NCBI GenBank assembly: GCA_950295325.1
Contig: OX485803.1
Location: forward strand, 25,668,001-25,732,000
DNA from: Polytrichum commune
Taxonomy: Eukaryota > Streptophyta > Polytrichopsida > Polytrichales > Polytrichaceae
Direction of reading: 5' to 3'
DNA: 64,000 bases
A program made the position numbers and the translations under genes. Positions 1 to 11,790 of the stretch are shown piece after piece. Under the pieces are notes generated by a model. It made no database searches. It saw only the letters and a program-made list of their open reading frames with translations, and was not told where the DNA came from. Positions within the stretch are counted from its first letter, which is position 1. Every line of letters begins with the position of its first letter.

Positions 1-1
1 C

Positions 2-145
2 CAACTTCTCCAGTGGCATGCTCAATCACCATATTTGAATTCCATGAAGCATTTTTGGGCTCTTCTCAAACGACGTTTGAATGAATTTTCTACACCTCCA
101 CGGGGAATTGAAGAATCGTGGGAGTGTGTGTGCATTATTTCTTAA
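2..145 (+). pseudogene. Tc1/mariner-like transposase, C-terminal remnant
   Basis: Reading in frame from base 2 to the TAA at 143-145 gives 47 residues containing SPYLNSMKHFWALLKRR. This matches the end of Tc1/mariner DDE transposases, where the consensus is SPDLNPIENLWxxLKRR. The family cuts and pastes DNA at TA sites using a DDE/D triad whose last acidic residue lies in the PIENLW segment. Here that Glu is Lys and the Asp of SPDLNP is Tyr, so the copy is dead. It begins outside the window, so its length and terminal repeats are unknown. The motif order is clear, but the piece is short. Confidence 0.72.
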
Positions 146-459
146 GTAGATTGAACAATACCGAGTACTTGTATATGGTTGGTGATTGTAAATTGTAGAA
201 GAGTATCTAGTTTTCAATATGATGTATGTTTTTGCATATATATACATAGCTTTATTTATTTATCGACTCATTGTTTTGCTTTGCAAAAGAATATCTACAT
301 TGTCTGTAATGGCTTGTCGAAGCTGGCTTCTTCAACAAAGTACTCAGTTTTGTTTGTCATTGTATGCAGAAAACCATATTAAAAATCAAACGTCCCCTTA
401 TTTAGTTATGATTATCGGAGGTGCATGTCTGTTGATTTCTTAACTGGATACATAGGTCC

Positions 460-2700
460 TCCCAATCATGTTCTCTATTGAGTGTCAAGCAATTAGTTAT
501 TAACATGTGAAGATATAGTCCAATCCCTTTTAAACATGGGTCTCATGATGCTTGCTCTTTGATCCTCACCGAACCACATACCAATCAGTTCCAAGGGTCC
601 GATTAAGAAAAAACCACTTAAGACCCATCAACCTTATGTTGGAGTATTGTAAGGTTGATGTGCCAAATTAAGATACTTTTCTCTTTGGACCCACTTTTAA
701 GTAAGATATCAAACATGCAATTTATGCAAGATGATCAGCCAATCCAAATCGTGTCCATAGTCATTTGCCTCGTATTTGTGGGACCTCAAATAGACATGGT
801 ATTCATTATTAAGGTGAAGATTCTTGTGCTCCTTAAGTGGTAATATAGGTCTCCCCAATTATGTTTTTTTTTTTAGCCTAGTTTAGTTAACATATTTTGA
901 GCTCATAGTCCAATCTCGTTCAAAGACATGCCTCTTGGGTGTATGTTCTTAAGTCCACACCTAATCACGTATCACTCAAATGTAGGTGTTCAAATTGTTG
1001 TTATGTTGGAATTAGGCACTTCTACCTTCTGCTAATACTTGTACAAAGGAGACATGTGTTATGATGAGATTGGACATGTAGTCAAACTACATATTCTCTT
1101 ATGTTTAATAGTGAGTACAAATGGGAGCGTCTATATATCTTCACTTAAAGAGAAAACTAATCCTCACCTTGACCTCCTGTAGTAAACGGGCTTAATTCCA
1201 CTAGTAGAAAACTATGCCCAGAAAGAACCGCAATCGAAATCGGCTGTGACTCTTTCGACCAGCTTGATCTGCAATTTCTAAGCAACTACATATTTGTTTT
1301 TTGGTTTAGTGAGTGATATTTTAGGAATTTGGGGGCGTGTAATATACCGTTGGAAAGGTCTTGAAAACACGTTTCCAATGGTGTATTACACATCCCAAAA
1401 AAATGTAGTCGCAAAATGAAATTGAAAAATTGATAGAAATAGAGCGGCTACAAATTAGGTTGGTCAAAAGAACCATAGCCAATTTCAGCTGCGTTTTTTT
1501 TAAGCATAAATTTTTATTAGTGTTCAATTACTCCTCTTAAATGTAAACCTATATTTGAAGGGTGCATTATTAAACATAGATATAAGAACGGACAACAAAA
1601 ACACCGTGTGTTTAAAAGAGGTTGGACTATTTGCCTGAAATGTGCTTAACCATTCTTAGGTTGAATAGTCAATAAAATTGGGAGAACTATATGATCATTC
1701 AATAAGGAGGAGATTCTGCACTTTGACAATGGATAAGATATCCATGTAAGTTCCACAAATTATAACAAGAATGACTTTGGATTTGCTAGGCATCTTGTAA
1801 TTGTTTTCTTCCTATCCCCACAAGAAGTGGTGTAATGCTAAAAGTGTTTGCTTGCCTTATGGACACCAAAAAGGCAAATGTTACGATGACATTGAACATG
1901 TGCTCAACCTAATTAAACATTTGAGTTCAATACTTAACACAAATTGGATGGTCCATCTATAATCTTGCAAATTAATTTCAACCCTAAAACTTGAAATGAC
2001 AATCTTTGTGATTCGTCACAATTGACAACCGAATGAGACAATTCTTAACTTAATCCAACTCCTAGTAGAAGTACATGGAGTTGGCAGTGCCCCTAATAGG
2101 GTTAAGGTATGCGGGTGTTATTCTGTTATTTTTTTTTAACCAGACACCTATATTTGATTAGTGTGTGGTTAAGTGAGGATCAAAGAACAAGCATCATAAA
2201 GGCGCATGTTTAAAAGGGATTGGACTATGTATTTGAATGCAATTAACTACTTCACACTCAATAGTGAACACAATCATTAGGACATGTGTATTCAATTAAA
2301 GAATAAACAAACATGCAGTTCTATTAACCATACCTAAATTAGGGGAGTTTGATATTAATCCTTTTTTTTGTTGGTGCTCTATTGTAGATTTGATTAGGTG
2401 GATGTGCCTAAATTTGGATATTTATCTTAATTAGACATCTTTATTTTAGTGGTATATGGTTAGGTGTTGATCCAAGAACAAACATCAGGAAAAAGAAAAA
2501 GAAAAAGAAAACACATGTTTAAAAGAAATTGAACTAACGTGCTCAAATTACGTCAACCAACTTAAGCTCAATGGTCAAAATAGTTGGGGGAACCTATATG
2601 ACCATTTAAATGAGCATGCAAATCTTCACGTTCACAATGAATAAGATTATCATGTGAACTACAAAAATGGTGAAACAAATAGTTATGGCCTTGATTTGGA
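460..2700. repeat. Cluster of decayed copies of interspersed repeat family F
   Basis: Short blocks recur about every 300-400 bases, in both orientations. They contain variants of 'attgggagaacctatatgat', 'gttcaaatt', 'ttgaccaaatag'-like tracts and 'gacacctatatttgagtgg'. Approximate copies are at 460-600, 840-1000, 1010-1200, 1555-1760, 1860-2060, 2090-2330 and 2395-2680. Related copies lie near 24000-24250, 29060-29330, 29930-30230, 31255-31400 and 49950-50170. No coding frame survives. The unit is probably a short non-autonomous element, but its ends could not be set by eye. Confidence 0.5.
1331..1396. repeat. Hairpin repeat, copy 1
   Basis: The arms are built on 'gtgtaatataccgttggaaa' and its near complement 'tttccaatggtgtattacac', with a short loop. 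The same hairpin recurs at 7863-7928, so it is a mobile or dispersed element and not a chance palindrome. Confidence 0.6.
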
Positions 2701-4579
2701 TATGGTAACCATCTTGTACTAATCGTATGTTCATATCCTAGGTAAAGTTAGTCGAAAAAAGTAACAAGTTAACGCCCATCTACCTTGACGCAACAAATGT
2801 TTTGTAGAATCAATCAATATAAGTTGAAGAACATGAAAAACAAATGGATAAAATCTTGAAGAATGCAATATAAAATATAGGGGGAGAATTAATGTTGGAA
2901 ACCACTTATAAAAAATACCATGCAATATAATATGCCCGAGTAGTATCTTGCACACTCGACCAATTCTAGTTGTTTGTCCACACAAGACCAAATTTTGGCT
3001 CACTTTAGAGATAACTTTACATCAACAATCATTTGCAACTGGACTCCACTTGAAGAGTGAGTTACTAACATCATATGTGACCAATTTCAGTTGGCAACCA
3101 AACTTGGACTCATTTAAGTGACAACCCCTAGATATCCTCCCACAAGGCATAGAGAACAAATTGAATGACACCCATATACCTTACTTACCTTGAAGCCATC
3201 CCAGAGATCGTGATTCCTAAGGCTTCCTTTAAATGAACCATGATCGCTTCCCAAAACATCCAATTGTGCACCCTACTACACTAATAATATCATAAGTTAG
3301 TGGGTGTAGTCCTCCAACTCCTCCAACTCCCTTGGTCCCACAAGAAATTTTTGCAATATTAATATTGCATCCAAAGCAGAATAATTGTCATTCATCCATA
3401 ATTTGCAGTTTTCTTTTCCACCAAGAATAGATGGTGCTAAGGGTTGGTTTCCATGTAAGCTCGCCCATCAGATTGTAGTGTAAAGGTAGATTCCACATGG
3501 TGAGATCTACATTTCTACTAGAATTTGGTAGGTTAGCGGCCTACCTGGAAACTAACCCTAAAACCAACACCCCATTGTGACGCACACCAACACCCTAAAA
3601 TCACATTCAATAATTGCATACTCGTAGGTAATTCAAAATTTCAACATAGTGCCATGTGTTGTTTTTTTTCTAGTAGTTGGAACCTCTATATAATTTCACG
3701 TGTCATCTCAATATTTTGACGTTTGGCACCACAACAACGAACAAATTATTCACCTCTGGTGTTTAATTTTGAAAATGGCCGCAATGGAAACATTAGACAC
3801 CTCCCCCGCCGTATTGATTTTGGGACATTTACCAATAAAGCTTTGAACCATTACAACATTTGCATATGGAATTTTAATAAGACGTGCTTTATTGTGTTGA
3901 CGTTTCCTATTAATTTCTAACAAGAAATGATTAAAAACATGTAAATCCAATAATGGGAGACATGCTTCATGTTCTAAAGGTGTAAGTTTTAGCACCATCT
4001 CCCTTTACAATGATTGTGGTATTTGGTGTAGGCCCGGGGGGTTGCAAAAAGAATTTATGTATAAAGTTTATACATGAAGAAAAAGGGGGTAAATCTGACA
4101 AGCCTCGTCTCATATACATAGCAACATATATCGTCTCATATATGTTGTTTTGCTATAAGTTTCATATATATATATAGAGAGAGAGTTTTTTTAATGAATA
4201 TTGAATGTATGACCTTTTTGAAGCATTGTTAGAATAAAACTGGTGAGATTAAATAGAATATTTAGTGTAGTTTAGTAAATAACATTACAAGCAAGGCACG
4301 GGTATTTACTCTATAAAGGTCACACACTCCTATGCAATGTAAAAGTGGCTTATGCTTCACTCGACTCCGGCCAAAAACTAGAGCAACCTTCAACACTCTC
4401 TTTGACAAAATAAAAATCGGATGAAGATTAAGTAGGTGGTGGCCCTTATCGTGTGTCCGGCTATGATGGGGCCGTTTCCACTAAATAGTTAGTTGGTGCC
4501 GCACTATCTAAAACCCGTCCCAATGAATGGACTTTGGATGGGATGAATGCGGACGGGATTGGATGAAGAGGGAGTGGTA

Positions 4580-4614
<35 letters not shown>

Positions 4615-5284
4615 ATAATAAGTGTATCCCAACTTTGCATTGAAATGTTGAAACCGCTTTCCAACTTTCGATTATTTTTGGTTGGAGGACAAAGATTCTA
4701 TCTCACTTTTGTCTGCATGAATAAATGTCCACGTGTTGGATGGACAAAGTTGCTTGAAAGACTATAATTAACTCCATTGCCCAAACTCGAAGTCATACAA
4801 TATAGCATCATCATAAGATGACAAATACGTAGCCTTGACAACCATGTTCTTGGGCCACCCTTGGATGGAGTAATCCAATTAGAAGCTTTGAACGGACGGT
4901 GCCAAGATGGTCAAATGTTTGTCGCAAAAATTATATATATATATATATATATATATCCACACATCCATACATCCATACATACATGCATACATGCACACAT
5001 ACATACATACATGTAGATAAAAGAGGGTTGAATTGGAACATGGCTATGCATTGACATAAGGAAGGTTATCACAAATAATGGAATCCTCCCAAAAACCACC
5101 TAAAGGTTCCTTGGCTCTTTGAAACAAGTTTCCGAGCTCATTTCCAAATCAAATGAAGCACGTAAGGAGTCTCATAAAGTACGTGTGCCTAATAACGACA
5201 ATTCCATGAAGTTCCACTTTTTTTGGTGATCTTACGGAAGTTGGGAAAGCTTTATAAAGTTAAAGTGCATTCGTTAATGGTAGT
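2700..5284. other. No gene seen; AT-rich intergenic DNA
   Basis: No frame here resembles a known protein and stops are frequent in all frames. It contains an (ACT)n microsatellite at about 4581-4610 and an (AT)n tract at about 4931-4956, followed by a decayed (CATA)n run to about 5010. Confidence 0.6.
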
Positions 5285-5475
5285 GAGTGTCACATGCGAA
5301 ATAGTGTCACTTACATTCTTTTGACGCATATGCTAGGTTACACTAGTGATTGATGACTTCACCATGAGTGTCACCTCATGACACTTGGTGTTTCAAATGT
5401 GCTTACTAATATCTTGGCACGAGTATGACTTCAATAGTGTTGTGAGGTGTATGCCTATGCTACACAATGGTTTGC
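5285..5475 (+). repeat. Dispersed repeat G, copy 1
   Basis: This segment, rich in 'gtgtcac' and 'gacactt' motifs, reappears as an inverted, diverged copy at about 13315-13515. Shared blocks include 'gtatgcctatgctacacaatgg' against its complement at 13320-13345 and 'atatcttggca' against 'tgccaagatat'. No coding content was seen. Confidence 0.5.
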
Positions 5476-5502
5476 AAGTTGATTCAAAGTTTACGCAAGT
5501 CC

Positions 5503-6006
5503 CAGGTGTGGACTCTTTGTTGGAATCCTAAATGACATGCGTGGGTGACTACGGAATAAAACCTTCTCTATATGAGAAATCTATAGAGGAAAATAAATGT
5601 ATACCTAATAGTAGGCCATAAAATGGACTCATGTATTTATACTAAGCTTTGCAATTTAATGCAATAAATGCCTCCACTATGTATATAAAATATAAAATAT
5701 GAATTTTATAAGCCCTTACATTTATAGTCCATTTTCACTTTGCAATGAGAAAGCCATTGAACATTTTTTTCATCTAAAGGATGCAACTCATAAACATCTG
5801 ACCTTAAAACACATGATATCTTGATGAAATAAAGTAAATTGGATGAAACTAGCACATCTATTGTCAATTTTTTCTCTAAACCTTAGGGCCCTCTTATGTA
5901 CATCTACACGTACTTCAAAATTCTCAAGAACCTTTTTTAATTGTTCACACTAAAGAAAAATAATACATCTCCCTTATATACACTATGTGAAAAAATCCAC
6001 CCCCCG
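5503..6006 (+). mobile_element. Non-autonomous TIR element, family E (5' copy)
   Basis: It starts near 'ggtgtggactctttgttgg' and ends near 'aaaatccaccccc'. It shares long blocks with the better copy at 51285-51993, such as 'cctccactatgtatataaaa', 'tctctaaaccttagggccc' and 'atctcccttatatacacta'. No coding frame was seen. It is a MITE-like element by structure. The superfamily is unclear because no reliable target duplication could be read. Confidence 0.5.
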
Positions 6007-6521
6007 GTACACATATGAGACCTAAGATTGGTATGCTAGAGAATGTCTCCCTTGTGCATACTAAAACGTAAACACATGACATTTACCATTAGTACGCTTA
6101 ACAATGTTTTCCCCTGGTGTGTTGAAACGCAAAACTATCATCTCAATATCCCAACGTGCTATGTGATTAGGTAAATAACTTCCCATTTTAAAGTGTCACT
6201 TGTGTTGACATGCATGTAAAAAGGTTTCAAAAACATAATCATATAGAATATGCTTTCCGAACTTGGCAAAGCCCGTGTAACTTGTGTATATCGGCCGTGT
6301 ATTGAGACCCCACGTCCTTTAAGGGCTTAGGGTTCCCACTAAAGGCCTCTTCAGACCTCATTGAAACCGGTAAACAATAAATATAATACGGTTACATACA
6401 CTGGTCGAATGTGAACGTAACTGGATGAGTGAGGGTTTAGGGTTTAAGCTAGACCATACGTACGGAGATCGGATCTCATTTGAAAGGATTGGCTTAGAAT
6501 CTAATCCAAGGAGTATAGTAA

Positions 6522-7039
6522 GGGCCACTTCACACACGAGCCAAGAGCCGTGACCATGAAATTGTGAGAGCCCAAATGAAAGTGTCCAAAGGCCGTCCCA
6601 ACACACCTCCAAAATCAAGCCGTGTGGTCACGGACCCTCAAGTGTAGTGTGTGAAGCCATATGTGATCGGGCCCTCAACCAAATGCTATTTCAATGCATT
6701 TCTATTCATGCAGGTCCTCACGCATGATGAAATAGAATAAGTCAACGGTTGTGAGTGTTCAGAGTGCCATGGTCTCTCGGTTCTGTGTTAAGCCTACCTG
6801 CAAGAGGTGGTTTTTTGAAAATAGTCCAAGTGACCATGGAACATGGTCCATTCGATGCCATGTAAGAGTCCATGTAGACTTTACGTCCATCTTGCATTCA
6901 CATACTCCTTTGGTCCCTCGTGCGTAGTGTGAAGTAGCGAACTTGGACCGGCTCCGCCTTTTCCACCAATGAGAATGCTTGAAGTGTAATGGTCACGGGC
7001 TCTCAGTCACACGTGACCATTACATGTGTGAAGTGGCCC
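6522..7039 (+). mobile_element. PIF/Harbinger-like MITE, family A, copy 1
   Basis: The terminal inverted repeats are GGGCCACTTCACAC at the left and the complement at the right. They are flanked by TAA (6519-6521) and TCA (7040-7042), an imperfect 3-bp duplication. Two further copies at 54382-54863 and 56161-56659 have exact TGA and TAA duplications. GGGCC-type ends with 3-bp duplications are typical of PIF/Harbinger DNA transposons. The ~520-bp body has no transposase, so it would need one supplied in trans. Confidence 0.72.
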
Positions 7040-7284
7040 TCATCCCCGATGCCAAAGAAAGTATTCAATCAATCAAGCACAAGACAGAGATTCATTTTGC
7101 CAACAAAAATCTGTCATACTTAGGCAATCATCTATAGGCAATTTCTGACTGAAGTAAATATGAATCAACCCATCCAACCTTATTTTAGTATAGGAAACAG
7201 CAAATACAAATAACAAGGACACTGAGTATCTGATTACGTGAGGGTGGGCTAATAGTGCGTTTGTGAAATTACGCTATGAAATTA

Positions 7285-8365
7285 GGGCCAGTTTACACTA
7301 TGGACCATGAAGTCGGACCATGGAAGATGGTCTTTGTCAATGGTCTGAGTTCATGGTCCGACTTCATAAAATATTGGTTTTGAGAGCCTTGGGCCCCTCA
7401 GTAGGTGTAAACCAAATGTGGACCAAGAAGAATGATCACGCACCCAAAAGTGAAGGTGCTGATTTTTTTAATACATGCCCAAAAAGGGCAATTTTGAAAA
7501 AATATTCAAGTTTGATCATTCTCTTGTTTTCTCTTGGGCTTCAACTGTCTTCACTTCTTGTTAAATGTGTCGAAGATGTGGCTTGCAAATCTTCTCACAA
7601 CAATTTTTACAAAAAAAATGAGCGATTCAATTTGTACATGTGACATGTACCTTGTGTTGTCACTACACTAAATAGGATATTTAGTGTTTGATTATATCTA
7701 ATGTTGTTACCACCCTACCTTGCTCAACACTAATTTTCAATTCTTTGATAATTAATGTTAGAAGATTTCCCATTGCGCTTCTTTTGACCACTTTGATCTA
7801 CAGTCACTAAACGACTACATATTTTCCTTTTTTGTTTTGCAACTGTATTTTTTTAACATTTTGGTGCGTGTAATATACCGTTGGAAAGGTATTTTCAAGA
7901 CCTTTCCAACGGTATATTACAAGCCCCCAAATTCCAAACATTGCAGTTGGTAGACCCAAAAAAACAAATATGAACTTGAATTCTTGAGTTCTAGATGCCC
8001 CGCGTTGTTTGATGAAACACGTGTAAGCCGGTTTAAGGGGTAGGCAAGGTAGTGCTAGTATGTCTCATGGGCTATGATATAATGAAGGCACATAAAAGGT
8101 AGATTCATTAAAACATTCTTGAAATGGGCCTTGCCTTTTCCTACCATACCACCTCTCTTGCCTCTCTCATCGCAAAACCCATTGGACCATGTCAGTGCAT
8201 TTATTAGGCCTTAAAAATTATATTTTGGGGACCTCAACCTCCATGGTGCCTCTGCCATTTTTTCCTTAGTGTAAACCAAAGTTGTCCCGGGACAACTTCA
8301 AAGAGCCAATCAGCTGCCTTGCAGAGCCCTGGTCCAACTTCATGGTCCATAGTGTAAACCGGCCC
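7285..8365 (+). mobile_element. PIF/Harbinger-like element, family B, copy 1
   Basis: The left end is GGGCCAGTTTACACTATGG and the right end is its near-perfect complement. Both ends are bordered by the exact 3-bp duplication TTA (7282-7284 and 8366-8368). At 1081 bp it is longer than its relative at 47763-48349. It holds other repeats inside, including the hairpin at 7863-7928 and a family C-like palindrome near 7665-7690. No transposase frame was found. Confidence 0.75.
7863..7928. repeat. Hairpin repeat, copy 2
   Basis: The arms 'gtaatataccgttggaaagg' and 'cctttccaacggtatattac' are exact complements around a short loop. It is the same hairpin as at 1331-1396 but better preserved. It lies inside the family B element, so it is nested. 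Confidence 0.65.
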
Positions 8366-9690
8366 TTAGTTCTACCATAAAGATCTAGGGTTTTGAGAGC
8401 TCAAAGTGTCGGAAACTCTCAATGCAAGCTCTCTTCAGTTTATCATTGTTAGGAGATGTCTATGGAGTGAGGGGGTGATCACACCGGCCACTACTGACAC
8501 CATCCATCGGCATCTCCGGCTGCAATAGTGTGAAAAGTGGATGGCCAACATTTACTTGTCAACATGATCCCCAACAGTTTCACGGTTGGAACCGGACGGA
8601 AATTTTGGTGTGATTGGGGCATGGGTGACGTCAACTGAAAAGAAGAAGATCACAGGATCGACACAATCCTTGAAACTCATTTTGAACGAGCATCTTCAAG
8701 GTGTTCCACACCGTAGAAGAGATCCTTGTTGTGCACATGCTCCCCATAACATAATAGTGTTAGTAGAAACGTACAACATGTGTTTGCAGACCTCAAAACC
8801 TTGCAATTAGTGTCAATGGTGTAGAATACATATCATATCATTGTTATGAAAGCACTACCACTCATCCAAAAAATGGTCCATCTGGGTTACCCATTTACTT
8901 ACACATATAACAACATGCACAAAAGACCCAAGAATCATTGCATTGAAGATCACGTATGGGGAACCTTTTGCGTCCATCAAAGGATTCTTCATCATGAAAG
9001 AACACTTGTATTCTTGCTTCAAAGAGGCACGTACACGAATATGAGCGTGCGATCAATTTGTGTTTGGGACACCAAAGCCATGTATATTTGAACTAAGGCA
9101 TAGTTAGGTTGTTCATTTAGCACCAAGAGAGTCACGTTGCATGGAGTGTGGGTCCCACCAACACACATATACCAACATGCCGTTATCCAAAGGTAGTCAT
9201 GGTTAAATGTCAAGAAATCAAGAAGTAGAGAGTGAGCGAGAGAGATTTGGGAACCTAGCATCATTTGGGATGTATATTCATGTTTTGCTCGAATCTTGTT
9301 CAAAGGAAAAAAGAAAAAAGAAAAAAGAAAAAAGAAAATAACACAGTATGGCTTGCTTGCATTCTCAAGGGCCTTCCAATGAGCTATCAATTGCCGCCAA
9401 TTTATTCAAGACGAGCACGAAATAGTCATTTGAAGGCGTAGTTGAGGACCTTATGAAGTGGTGACATTGCTTCCAAGGATTCTTTTCCTTATATAAGACA
9501 TATGTGTGCCATATGTGGTCACTTGTCTCCTTTGACCAACTATTTGGAGTTGTAATTGGACTTTAAGGACACTAAAATTGACATCAAATTTCAATCTTAT
9601 GTATTTCACATCATGACTAGCTATTTAGGGGTTCTATTTGGACTTCGAACACACATAAATTGAAAATGTTCAATCTTTTGTACATTAGAA
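8366..9690. other. No gene seen
   Basis: Short open frames occur but none resembles a known family. There is a purine-rich run of 'aaaaaag' repeats at about 9305-9340. Confidence 0.5.
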
Positions 9691-9691
9691 G

Positions 9692-10184
9692 CGTGGGGGG
9701 AGGACTCCTCAAATGACGTATGAACTAACGTGAGTGTGAAAAGGGCACTATTTGTAGCATACATAGTATACATAAGGGAGAGGCATTGTTTTCTCTCTCT
9801 CTCTAGTGTGTACATTAAATAAGGCTATCATGTTTTTGAACTAAAGGTAGGTGTGCAAAAGGGGGTCTAAAGATTTAGAGATAAAAATTGACAATAGATG
9901 TGCTAATTTCATCTAATTTTGTTTTCATCCATCATCGTCATATGATAATAGTCCTCAATGACTTGTTTATAAAAAAAAAAGGGCATGTTTATTTCATGTT
10001 CCTGTGTTTGTAGTGAAGGCATTTGTCACATTCATTTAGAAAATCTTGGAAAAAAAATACACAAGTCCACTGTAACCTACTTATAGTACATATACATGTG
10101 TTTTTTTTTTCATATATAGGGGGTTCTATTTCCATAATCACCAACACATGTCATTTAGGTTTCTAGAAGAAGAGTCCACCTCCC
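9692..10184 (-). mobile_element. Family E element, inverted copy
   Basis: It runs from 'ggggggaggactcctcaaatgacg' to 'agaagagtccacctccc'. The order of shared blocks (transcript-like 'gtgcaaaagggggtc', then 'attgacaatagatgtg', then 'tcaatgacttg') is that of 51285-51993 read backwards. No coding frame. The ends are approximate. Confidence 0.5.
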
Positions 10185-10966
10185 ATGATTAGAAGCGATC
10201 ATGCCATTCTAGGTATAGTTGAATAGATATTTGCCTCAAAGTAGACATCCACTTTCATTTATGGAACTTGATGTCGGAGATTAAAGGAGTAGAACGACTT
10301 TAGAGCCCTTCCCATTTGATTTAAGAAAACAGTCTTATTTTGTAACCATTTCTAGACCACTTCCATGTATCCAATGGGTGCAAAGTGCCTAGCAAAGGGA
10401 CATGCTTTTTTGAAATGGGCATACCATTATTTGACACACCATTTGACAATTAGTTAGGCATATGTAAATGCCATTCTAAACACATGTGAACTCAAACCAT
10501 GTACCCATCCATGACCATTCGACAATGTATACAAATTATGATTGCAATCTTCCTGTCGATATTTTTACTCGTTTAAGAACACTAGCATAATACATTATTC
10601 CACAATCCACTTGTTGATTCGACATTTAGATTGGTCTACGGAACCATAAATGATAAGTGTGTATATGTAGAAAAGAAAAGAAACTATAATGCCTGTACCA
10701 ATGTACCGGCATGACTATGAGCCCGTTGGTCTTGTGCTGATCACGGTGTCCCGTGATGCAGTATAAGGTATTATGCCTCCTGTATTAATGATCAAAGGTA
10801 CGCACTATAGAACAAATCATGTTCAAGTATAGTCGTGTATATATGTATAAAAACTACTTCTAATTCTAAATCAACTCCAATCTTGAAGTGCATTTTTCAA
10901 ATCATGTGAATGCATAAATTTATTGAATGTTTGGATTTGCACATACAACCAATGTGCCCTAGGATG

Positions 10967-11708
10967 CAAAGCCCTACATTGGGTGCCCATACCCATGCCC
11001 ATGCCCATGCCCATGCCCACCCATGACCATGGGTTTTGGGTGGGCATGGGTGCTATATTATTGTTCATGGGTGGGCATGGGTGGGCATGGGCATAACGAT
11101 GAGTTTGAGGATGAGTTAGAAGAGATTCATGACAATGGGGTTGAGATCGTAGTTGTTAGCAACTTCGACGCACGTATTGAGCTTGAGTTCAGTATGTATG
11201 AGACATACAAGGTCACTGATCTCGAAAAAAATGAGATCATTGGAGCGGTGAGCTTAGCATTGCCAATGAATCGGGATACCACTACTAAATTCAGTATTCT
11301 CTTGTGTTGGAAGCTGAAAGGAGCCCCCACATTCCCCATCATGTCACGCGTGGTGCGTTCGGTTTTGTGCATCCCTGCATCCAACTCCAAATCGGAGTCA
11401 AACTTCTCGGATGCAGGGAATACACTAACCAAGAAGCGCTCCGGGCTGAAGCCAGCGATAGTGAACGACCTTTTATTTGTCCAATCCAACCAAGACTTGG
11501 TGTAGGCGGGTAATGCACATTACACAATTTTTGAATACATGGGCGCAATTTGAATAGCATGGGTGGGCACATGTCATGCTATGTGTGGGCATGGGTGGGC
11601 ATGGGTGCGCACATGTCATGCTATGGGTGGGCATGGGTGGGCATAGGTCGCTGCTGATGGGCATGGTCTGGGTATGGGTGCAATTTAAAGGAAAAATGTT
11701 GGGCTCTG
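10967..11708 (+). mobile_element. hAT-superfamily DNA transposon, internally deleted
   Basis: The ends are CAAAGCCCTACATT at the left and the complement of CAGAGCCCAACATT at the right. They are flanked by an exact 8-bp duplication CTAGGATG (10959-10966 and 11709-11716), the hallmark of hAT insertion. Inside each end are repeated GGGCATGGGT motifs (about 10985-11095 and 11556-11690). These resemble the subterminal transposase-binding repeats of hAT elements. Only the last part of a transposase remains between them, so this is a non-autonomous deletion derivative of 742 bp. Confidence 0.85.
11023..11505 (+). pseudogene. hAT transposase C-terminal dimerisation domain
   Basis: The open frame ends with a recognisable hAT dimerisation region: PTFPIMSRVVRSVLCIPASN (the family has FPxLSxLARxxLCIPATS), then ESNFSDAGNTLTKKRSGLKP (the family has SERxFSxAGxxxTKKRSxLxP), then VNDLLFVQSNQDLV before a TAG. 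Roughly the first 30 codons are translated GGGCATGGGT repeats and are not protein sequence. The N-terminal BED zinc finger and the DDE catalytic core are absent. The frame has no internal stop over this domain, which suggests a fairly recent origin. The function in intact relatives is transposase dimerisation. Confidence 0.85.
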
Positions 11709-11790
11709 CTAGGATGCAAATATGTTCTCTCTCTTTCTTTATTTATCTATCTATACTCATTGTTGTAAGAAAATTTATTGAGTAAAATTT

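Noticed and set aside
4461-4664. Poly-Ser protein on the minus strand
   Set aside because: The Ser run is translated (ACT)n microsatellite.
6358-6618. Frame on the minus strand with a peptide (VCWDGLWTLSFGLSQFHGHG) also found at 54767-55168 and 55979-56257
   Set aside because: All three lie in the family A MITE. The shared peptide is translated terminal sequence of a non-coding transposon, not a protein family.
9019-9390. 123-codon minus-strand frame with a hydrophobic FFFLFSFFFF stretch
   Set aside because: The hydrophobic run is the translation of the 'aaaaaag' repeat at 9305-9340, not a membrane segment.
10985-11095. Possible CRISPR-like array from repeated GGGCATGGGT motifs
   Set aside because: There are no regular spacers, the host is eukaryotic, and the motifs sit at both ends of a hAT element, so they are subterminal repeats.
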